From positions 1 through 11,309 of the forward strand of contig JAQSWE010000096.1 of NCBI GenBank assembly GCA_029266795.1: a stretch of DNA of 11,309 bases, read 5' to 3'. Of the stretch, positions 6,247-11,309 are shown piece by piece. This DNA is from Alphaproteobacteria bacterium (GTDB taxonomy: Bacteria; Pseudomonadota; Alphaproteobacteria; Micavibrionales; UBA2020). Each line of letters begins with the position of its first letter. The first letter of the stretch is position 1. The translations under genes and the position numbers were made by a program. The notes beneath the pieces were generated by a model. It searched no databases. It was given only the letters and a program-made list of their open reading frames with translations, and had not been told where the DNA came from.

Positions 6247-9120
6247 ATGACGGGCACGATCCAAGCGGAGAATTCGACCATTCTGGAAAGCATCACGGAT
6301 GCTTTCGTCAGCCTCGATGCCGCGTGGAATTTCACCTATGTGAACGCGCAGGCGGAGCGCATCTATAAAAAATCGCGTGCCGAGCTGCTGGGGCGGAATT
6401 TCTGGGATGTTTTCCCGACCGCGCGCAATTCGATTTTCGAGGAAACCTATACCGACGTCATGACGACGCGTCGCGCGCGCGTCTTGGAGGCGTTCTTCAA
6501 GCCGCTCGACGAGAGCTGGTTCGAGATCAATATCTACCCCCTCAAGGACGGCGGGCTTGCCTTTTATTTCCGCGACATCACGGCGCGCAAAAAGATGGAA
6601 GCGATCGTCGAGGGGCAGCGCCGCGCGATGGAGCTGGCGCTGGCCGACACGCCGATCACCCAGATACTGGAGGTGCTGACCAACGCGGTCGAAGCACAGT
6701 CGGGCAACGGCGCAATCGCCTGCATCATGCTGGCGGATGCGCAAGGCAAGCGCCTGCATAACGGCGCCGGCCCCAGCCTGCCGGAAGCGTATCGCCGCGC
6801 GGTCGACGGGATGGAGATCGGCCCTGCCTCCGGTTCCTGCGGCACATCGGCCTTTACCCAGAAAATGACGATTGTCGAGGATATCGCGAACGACCCGCTC
6901 TGGGCACCGGTGCGCGACCTTGCGCTGGGCCACAACCTGCGCGCCTGCTGGTCGACGCCGATTATCTCATCCCATGGCCGCACGCTCGGCACCTTCGCGG
7001 TCTATTACCCGGAAGTGCGCGGGCCGGTCGAGAATGACAGGAATATCGTGGCAGCGCTGGTGCAGACAGCGGCCGTTATCATCGAGCGCACGAATTACCA
7101 TGCCGCGCGCATCGAGGCCGAGACCGCGCTGCGCCGCAGCGACGAGAGCATGCAGCGCGAACGCCGCGTCTACGAGACGGTGATGTCGAACACGCCCGAC
7201 TTTATCTATACCTTCGACCTGCAGCGGCGTTTCAATTATATCAACAAGTCGCTGCTGGAGATGTGGGGACGCACCTGGGAAAATTCCACCGGGCGGACTT
7301 TCCACGAGCTGGGTTACGAGCCCTGGCACGCCGAGATGCACGACCGCGAGCTGATCGAGGTGATCGCCACGAAAAAAGCAATACGCGGCGAAGTGCCGTT
7401 CAACGGCACCTTTGGCCGCCGCATTTACGATTATATCTTCGTGCCCGTGCTGAATGACGCGGGCGATGTGGAGGCCGTGATCGGCACCACGCGCGACGTC
7501 ACGCACCGGAAAGAGGCGGAAGACACGCTGCGCGCGAGCGAAAGCCGCTTCCGCTTCCTGACCGAGCTGGAGGAAGCGACGCGGGGCGTGGGCGATGCCG
7601 GCCGCATCATGGAAATCGCCACGCGCATGACGGCGGAACACCTGAAAAGCTCGCGCTGCGCCTATGCGGATCTGGAGCCCGACGGCGACCATTTCACGAT
7701 CCGCGCCGATTACGTGGCGGACGGATCCGCCAGCACCGTCGGCTTTTACAGTCTCGACCTGTTCGGCAGCAAGGCGGTTGCGGATTTGAACGCAGCCCGC
7801 ACGCTGGTCATCCGTAATGTGGACGCAGAACTGGCGGCGCAGGACGGCGGCGACATGTTCCGCGCGATCGGTATACAGGCGATCATCACCATTCCGCTGG
7901 TGAAGGACGGCCAGCTGCGGGCGATGATGGCCGCGCACCAGAACGTGCCGCGCGACTGGACGCCCGATGAAATCCGCCTGATGGAAATCGTGGCGGAACG
8001 CAGCTGGGCCTATATCGAGCGCGTGCGGCACGAGGCGATGCTGCTGGAGGCCGACCGCAAAAAGGACGAGTTCCTCGCGACACTCGCGCATGAACTGCGC
8101 AACCCACTCGCCCCCATTCGCAACGCGCTGCATATATTTGAAAAAGGCGGCGCGGATGAAAAGGTGACGGCGGGCGCGCGCGAATTGATGACGCGGCAGG
8201 TGGGGCAGATGATCCGCCTTGTCGACGACCTGATGGACGTCTCCCGCATCACGCATGGGAAGATCGAATTGCGGCAGGAAACCGTGACGCTGGCCGCCGT
8301 CATCCACAGCGCGACCGAAACCGCGCAGCCGCTGCTGTCGGATAAAAAACATACGCTCGCCGTCGACCTGCCGCCGCAGGATATTTTCGTGACGGGCGAC
8401 CCGGTGCGCCTCGGCCAGATATTCTCGAACCTTTTGAACAACGCGGCGAAATATACGAATGCGGGCGGCTCCATCGGCATCACGGCGGCGCTGTCCGGCG
8501 ACACGGTCAGCATCGCCGTCACCGATAATGGCATCGGCATCCCGCCCGAAAAACTCGGCCATGTCTTCGACATGTTCACGCAAGTCGACAGCTCGATCGA
8601 GCGCGCGCAAGGCGGGCTCGGCATCGGCCTCACGCTCGTGAAAAACCTTGTCGAGCGCCATGGCGGGACAATATCGGTCGCGAGCGGCGGCGCCGGCAAG
8701 GGCAGCCGCTTCACCGTCACGCTGCCAGTCAGCAAAGCTGCGGCTCCCGCAAAACCCGCCGCCCCCGCCACCGCCCCGCGCGCAATGCTCAAGGTAATGG
8801 TGGTCGACGATAACCGTGATTCAGCGCAGACGATGGGCTGGACGATGGAATTGCTGGGCTGCGAAGCGCGTGTGCTGACGAATGCGGCGGATGCGATTGC
8901 GGCGGCGAAGGATTATCTGCCCGATGTCGTGCTTCTCGATATCGGCATGCCGGGCATTTTGCGCGCGCAGCCGGGCCTTGAAAACACGATGTTCATCGCC
9001 CAGACCGGCTGGGGACAGGCGGAGCACCGCCAGAAATCGAAAGAGGCCGGGTTCCACCATCACCTCGTCAAGCCCATCGACATGAAGGAATTGGGCGCGC
9101 TGCTAGCGGCGAAAGCCTAG
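6247..9120 (+). CDS. Soluble PAS-GAF-PAS-GAF hybrid sensor histidine kinase with C-terminal REC domain
   Basis: This 957-residue protein has no membrane segment, so it senses a cytoplasmic signal. Domains in order: PAS (about 10-118), GAF (128-285), PAS (308-425), GAF (434-595), HisKA with AHELRNPLAP and phospho-acceptor His615, HATPase (about 710-830) with an N box (LLNNAAKYT), DNGIGIP and GGLGIGLTLV, an Ala-Pro linker, and REC (about 849-955). REC keeps D854/D855, phospho-acceptor D898, T920 and K942. However, the sequence after D898 reads IGMPGILRAQPG, where relatives have MPGMNGYEVARRLRAQPG or similar, so about eight residues of the loop and third helix are missing. Phosphotransfer from His615 to D898 or to a separate partner is inferred. 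No response regulator is adjacent. The start at ATG 6247 has no strong Shine-Dalgarno and could be misplaced. The gene converges on the lipoprotein gene with four bases between. Confidence 0.92.
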   Translation: MTGTIQAENSTILESITDAFVSLDAAWNFTYVNAQAERIYKKSRAELLGRNFWDVFPTARNSIFEETYTDVMTTRRARVLEAFFKPLDESWFEINIYPLKDGGLAFYFRDITARKKMEAIVEGQRRAMELALADTPITQILEVLTNAVEAQSGNGAIACIMLADAQGKRLHNGAGPSLPEAYRRAVDGMEIGPASGSCGTSAFTQKMTIVEDIANDPLWAPVRDLALGHNLRACWSTPIISSHGRTLGTFAVYYPEVRGPVENDRNIVAALVQTAAVIIERTNYHAARIEAETALRRSDESMQRERRVYETVMSNTPDFIYTFDLQRRFNYINKSLLEMWGRTWENSTGRTFHELGYEPWHAEMHDRELIEVIATKKAIRGEVPFNGTFGRRIYDYIFVPVLNDAGDVEAVIGTTRDVTHRKEAEDTLRASESRFRFLTELEEATRGVGDAGRIMEIATRMTAEHLKSSRCAYADLEPDGDHFTIRADYVADGSASTVGFYSLDLFGSKAVADLNAARTLVIRNVDAELAAQDGGDMFRAIGIQAIITIPLVKDGQLRAMMAAHQNVPRDWTPDEIRLMEIVAERSWAYIERVRHEAMLLEADRKKDEFLATLAHELRNPLAPIRNALHIFEKGGADEKVTAGARELMTRQVGQMIRLVDDLMDVSRITHGKIELRQETVTLAAVIHSATETAQPLLSDKKHTLAVDLPPQDIFVTGDPVRLGQIFSNLLNNAAKYTNAGGSIGITAALSGDTVSIAVTDNGIGIPPEKLGHVFDMFTQVDSSIERAQGGLGIGLTLVKNLVERHGGTISVASGGAGKGSRFTVTLPVSKAAAPAKPAAPATAPRAMLKVMVVDDNRDSAQTMGWTMELLGCEARVLTNAADAIAAAKDYLPDVVLLDIGMPGILRAQPGLENTMFIAQTGWGQAEHRQKSKEAGFHHHLVKPIDMKELGALLAAKA

Positions 9121-9124
9121 CGCG

Positions 9125-9907
9125 TTACTTGTTTACTCCACCCCTCACCCCATTCCGCGTATACCGCCAATTCAAGGCGCGCACATCGCTGCGGGCTTTG
9201 GCGTCCATACGGTCGGTATCGGCGCGCGACAGATGGCGGGCGGCTTCCGTCATGAATGGCCGGATGCGTTTCATGTCGGCCTCATAAACGCGTGACTTGC
9301 CGAACGGGATTTTGTACAGCGGTCCGTCAAAATGCACTTGGGGGCCGTACATGTCATCTTCATGCCATGCGGCGATGCGTGCGAATGCCTTGTACGCCTT
9401 GGCATATTTTTTCTGCTCGACATACAACTTGCCGAGCGTTTCGCGGCAGATGGAGCTTGCCATGAACTCTTTGTCTGCACAGGACTTTAGGTATTGCTCG
9501 GCAATTTTGTCGTTCGCGGCGCTGCGGCGGGTACCGGTGCAAAAGCGCACCTCGCCTTTTGTTTTTCTCGGGTCATACGTCCATTCGCCGTCAGGTCCGC
9601 CATCATAGGGCACACGTGCGAGATAATAGTTTGCAAGCGCATGTTCCGCCCGCCCGCTATCCTGCTGGTCGTGGCTGCGCGCTGCGAGGGTCAGCCATTT
9701 CAGCGTGTCGCGCCCGTGATGCGCTGCAGGTTCATCGGTGCAAGCCGTCATGCCGAGCCAATAGGCTTCATTGCCATCCCCTGCCCGCGCGGCTGCTTCG
9801 CGCGCGGCATCGTTCGCGTATTTCTTTTCTCCCTGCTGGGGAGCGCAGGCGGCAAGACCGAGGACCATGGCGATGGCGAGAGAAAGGGCGGGTCTGAACG
9901 GGCGCAT
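9125..9907 (-). CDS. Putative lipoprotein, possibly Sel1/TPR-like
   Basis: This 260-residue protein begins with a lipoprotein signal peptide: a basic start (MRPFRP), a hydrophobic core, and the lipobox LAAC with Cys21 as the lipidated residue, so it is predicted to be anchored in the envelope with a mature chain of about 240 residues. The body is helical and Ala-rich, with short repeats such as AAREAAARAGDGNEAYWLG, then LTLAARSHDQ and ETLGKLYVEQKKYAKAYKAF. These resemble Sel1-like or TPR helical pairs, which usually mediate protein contacts; this is suggestive only. Several Cys residues in the mature part could form disulphides in the periplasm. The start was placed at ATG 9907 because AAGGAG lies six bases upstream; the frame extends to a TTG at 9928, but that would put the ribosome-binding site inside the gene. 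I do not recognise a named family. Confidence 0.82.
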   Translation of the reverse strand: MRPFRPALSLAIAMVLGLAACAPQQGEKKYANDAAREAAARAGDGNEAYWLGMTACTDEPAAHHGRDTLKWLTLAARSHDQQDSGRAEHALANYYLARVPYDGGPDGEWTYDPRKTKGEVRFCTGTRRSAANDKIAEQYLKSCADKEFMASSICRETLGKLYVEQKKYAKAYKAFARIAAWHEDDMYGPQVHFDGPLYKIPFGKSRVYEADMKRIRPFMTEAARHLSRADTDRMDAKARSDVRALNWRYTRNGVRGGVNK

Positions 9908-9933
9908 AAAAATCTCCTTTAATATCAAAGGCT

Positions 9934-9939
9934 ATTATA
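9934..9939 (-). promoter_or_regulatory. Possible -10 box of the lipoprotein gene
   Basis: A perfect minus-strand TATAAT in the context GCCTATAATAGCC lies 26 bases upstream of the ATG at 9907. No clear -35 is visible at normal spacing. The same GCCTATAATA string precedes the AsmA-like gene at the same distance from its start codon. Confidence 0.3.
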
Positions 9940-9983
9940 GGCGAAAGGCGGACAAAAAACGGTTAACGGGGCGATTCCGTGGA

Positions 9984-10011
9984 TTGACATAGTGCCGGGA
10001 TGCTTTACAAA
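9984..10011 (+). promoter_or_regulatory. Candidate sigma70 promoter of the 58-residue protein gene
   Basis: A perfect TTGACA (9984-9989) is followed after 16 bases by TACAAA (10006-10011, 4 of 6 consensus bases). An alternative -10 is TTTACA at 10004 with TG before it. Transcription starting near 10018 would give a leader of about 42 bases. Confidence 0.45.
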
Positions 10012-10059
10012 CACCTGCAGTACCCATAATTAACCCCGTTCTTTTCAAGGAGATTCAAC

Positions 10060-10236
10060 ATGGATAACAACAAAAAAGCTTCTTCCGCATTCAACCGCGT
10101 TGCCAAAGGTGCGCTGGCTGGCATGGGCATCGCTGTCGTTGGCGCAGCGGTGCTGCCGGTTGTGACAGTTTCGGCTCCCGTTGTCATCGTCGGTGGCGTG
10201 ATCGGCGCATGGCTTAACAGCCGCAACAAGCCCTAA
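10060..10236 (+). CDS. Small hydrophobic protein, 58 residues, probably membrane-associated
   Basis: The protein starts MDNNKKASSAFNRVAKG, a short basic and polar head. It continues as a Gly/Ala/Val-rich hydrophobic stretch (about residues 18-52, including GMGIAVVGAAVLPVV and APVVIVGGVIGAWL) and ends in NSRNKP. The stretch would make one long or two short membrane helices, split at the Pro residues near 33 and 40, with glycine-zipper-like spacing. Support for a real gene is good: AAGGAG seven bases before the ATG, a TTGACA-type promoter upstream, and a strong terminator 20 bases after the stop. It has no Cys cleavage site and no recognisable family. Possible roles, all speculative, are a membrane stress peptide or a small regulator of a membrane complex. 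A toxin role seems less likely because no antisense RNA or antitoxin gene is evident beside it. Confidence 0.75.
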   Translation: MDNNKKASSAFNRVAKGALAGMGIAVVGAAVLPVVTVSAPVVIVGGVIGAWLNSRNKP

Positions 10237-10256
10237 TCGGTTTGACTCAATTGGAT

Positions 10257-10292
10257 AAACCGGCGGGTCGCAAGGCCCGCCGGTTTTCTTTT
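10257..10292 (+). terminator. Strong rho-independent terminator
   Basis: AAACCGGCGGG (10257-10267) pairs with CCCGCCGGTTT (10276-10286), an 11-bp perfect stem with the eight-base loop TCGCAAGG. The T-rich tail is TTTTCTTTT (10284-10292). It ends the transcript of the 58-residue protein and separates it from the downstream DJ-1/PfpI gene. Confidence 0.9.
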
Positions 10293-10376
10293 GCGCGGGT
10301 TATTGAACGGCTGGAACAGATTATGTGGTGGAGCGTTTGATGTGCAGTCATTTGAACCGGCAAAAGGAAACACCCC

Positions 10377-11063
10377 ATGTCCACCAATCCCCCAATCCCC
10401 GACGATATCATCACCCCGCCGCAGGCGCCGGATTCCGTGCAATACGTGCTGATGATCACCGCCGACAAGGTTGAGGACCTGGAGTTTTTCTATCCCTACT
10501 ACCGCCTCGTCGAAGAAGGCGTCCGCGTCGATGTCGCCACGCCGAACGGCGGCGCGTTCAAGGGCAAGAACGGGTACGAATTGAAAGAGACGCTGAAGAT
10601 CGAAGGCCTTAACCCCGACGCCTATCACATGCTCATCATCCCGGGCGGCAAAGCGCCGGAGGAATTGAAGAAATCCGAAGCGGCAATTGATTTCGTGCGC
10701 GTCTTCGCAAGCCAGGGCAAAACGATTGCCGCGATCTGCCACGGCCCTCAGCTGCTGGCGACCGCCGGCGTGATTGAAGGCGCAACGCTCTCCGGCTATC
10801 CCGAAATCCGCGGCGAGATCGAGGCGGCTGGTGCTGCCTATGCCGCGAAAGATGCGCTGGTGAGCGGTCAATTTATCACGGGCCGCTGGCCTGCGGATTT
10901 GCCGGCTTTCACGAAAGCGGTCATGGACCAGTTAAAAGTGCAGGCGGGCGAATTGTCGCTGGTGCCGAAGCCGGTGATCGATTCAAACGACGCTTCCCCG
11001 CTCGCCAATGCCGACGCGGTGGCGGAGCAGATGAAGTCGAGCTTCCAGAGCAGCGCGTCGTAA
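10377..11063 (+). CDS. DJ-1/PfpI family protein (protease/deglycase-like)
   Basis: This 228-residue protein has the DJ-1/PfpI fold. Residues 23-44 hold ITADKVEDLEFFYPYYRL, where E33 corresponds to the conserved active-site Glu of PfpI. IIPGGKAPEEL follows, then the nucleophile elbow AAICHGPQLLA with Cys121 and His122. Family members include intracellular proteases, amidases and proposed glyoxalases or deglycases acting on glycated proteins; the substrate cannot be told from sequence. Compared with the 166-residue PfpI, this one carries about 20 extra Pro-rich N-terminal residues and about 35 extra C-terminal residues ending in a Ser-rich tail, neither resembling a signal peptide. ATG 10377 has AAGGA eight bases upstream. 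The terminator at 10257-10292 makes it a separate unit; no clear promoter was found in the 84 bases between. Its TAA directly abuts the stop codon of the convergent next gene. Confidence 0.92.
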   Translation: MSTNPPIPDDIITPPQAPDSVQYVLMITADKVEDLEFFYPYYRLVEEGVRVDVATPNGGAFKGKNGYELKETLKIEGLNPDAYHMLIIPGGKAPEELKKSEAAIDFVRVFASQGKTIAAICHGPQLLATAGVIEGATLSGYPEIRGEIEAAGAAYAAKDALVSGQFITGRWPADLPAFTKAVMDQLKVQAGELSLVPKPVIDSNDASPLANADAVAEQMKSSFQSSAS

Positions 11064-11309
11064 TTAAACCGGACGATACACCGGCAGCGCGAGTGGCATC
11101 ACTTTCACGTTCAGCGGATATTGCGCGTTCTTCGGCTCGCCATCAAGGATGACGGGCAGCGTACCGCCCTGCTTGTTGCCCGGCTGGATGATGAGTTCGG
11201 GCGCGGTCACGACCTTCACCGATTTCGCTTCAGTCCATGTGCCGTCCCACATCTTCGGCACGATCATCGCCATGTTATGCGGCCCGCCCTGAAAAGCGTA
11301 GAAGCCGAG
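11064..11309 (-). CDS. Probable diacylglycerol/lipid kinase family protein, C-terminal fragment
   Basis: An open frame enters from the right edge and ends at TAA 11064; 81 residues are visible. The string HNMAMIVPKMWDGTW, then VVTAPELIIQPGNK, LPVILDGEP and finally VKVMPLALPVYRP resembles the end of the DAGK-type lipid kinase fold. There, LPV-x-x-DGE sits in the last beta sandwich and the protein ends in a P-x-AL-x-V-x-x-P pattern. Such enzymes phosphorylate diacylglycerol or related lipids, but the nucleotide-binding half is outside the window, so the assignment rests on the C-terminal pattern only. An ATG at 11273 is internal, because the frame and the match continue upstream of it (GFYAFQGGPHN). 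It is convergent with the DJ-1/PfpI gene with no bases between. Confidence 0.6.
   Translation of the reverse strand, partial: LGFYAFQGGPHNMAMIVPKMWDGTWTEAKSVKVVTAPELIIQPGNKQGGTLPVILDGEPKNAQYPLNVKVMPLALPVYRPV

Noticed and set aside
6967..8661. A 564-residue minus-strand open frame
   Set aside because: It is antisense to the hybrid kinase, which has recognisable domains throughout. Its composition (Arg, His, Ala, Val) is typical of a shadow frame.
9907..9928. A TTG start at 9928 for the lipoprotein
   Set aside because: The added residues MILKEIF would be encoded by the Shine-Dalgarno region itself, and the signal peptide is complete from ATG 9907.

Overview
The window looks like chromosomal DNA from an alphaproteobacterium. 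It carries a GlnE of alphaproteobacterial type, a PopZ/DUF2497 polar-organising protein (a family essentially confined to Alphaproteobacteria), the isoaspartyl-methyltransferase-like protein that often sits near popZ in this class, and a DUF3971/AsmA-like protein. Coding DNA is GC-rich with strong third-position bias, so long spurious open frames lie antisense to the real genes. I see no transposase, integrase, phage gene or CRISPR array. No gene-free stretch exceeds about 210 bases.

Layout. (i) 1-1523, minus: N-terminal 507 residues of an AsmA/YhdP-like envelope protein; its C-terminus lies off the left edge. (ii) 1584-4336, plus: glnE, divergent from (i) across a 60-bp gap and split into two open frames that overlap by four bases (TTGA) at 3191-3194. 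(iii) 4492-5841, minus: popZ and, upstream of it, a methyltransferase of the PIMT fold. (iv) 6051-6124, plus: tRNA-Cys(GCA). (v) 6247-9120, plus: a soluble PAS-GAF-PAS-GAF-HisKA-HATPase-REC hybrid histidine kinase. (vi) 9125-9907, minus: a lipoprotein. (vii) 10060-10236, plus: a 58-residue hydrophobic protein with its own promoter-like sequence, Shine-Dalgarno and strong terminator. (viii) 10377-11063, plus: a DJ-1/PfpI-family protein. (ix) 11064-11309, minus: C-terminal fragment of a probable diacylglycerol/lipid kinase family protein.

The genes are mostly independent units rather than one pathway: nitrogen regulation (glnE), cell-pole organisation (popZ), protein repair-like methylation, envelope maintenance (AsmA-like protein, lipoprotein), signalling and stress response. 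Only the methyltransferase and popZ look like a possible operon.

The most notable signals are apparent internal deletions in two otherwise well-preserved genes. GlnE has lost about 28 residues of the conserved segment joining its two halves, which also shifts the frame. Its C-terminal adenylyltransferase half also departs from the family in two conserved motifs, while the N-terminal deadenylylase half looks intact. The REC domain of the hybrid kinase lacks about eight residues just after its phospho-acceptor Asp, in frame. These could be real lineage-specific losses (with consequences for control of glutamine synthetase) or sequence/assembly errors, and read-level evidence would decide. I found no clearly new multi-gene system in this window.
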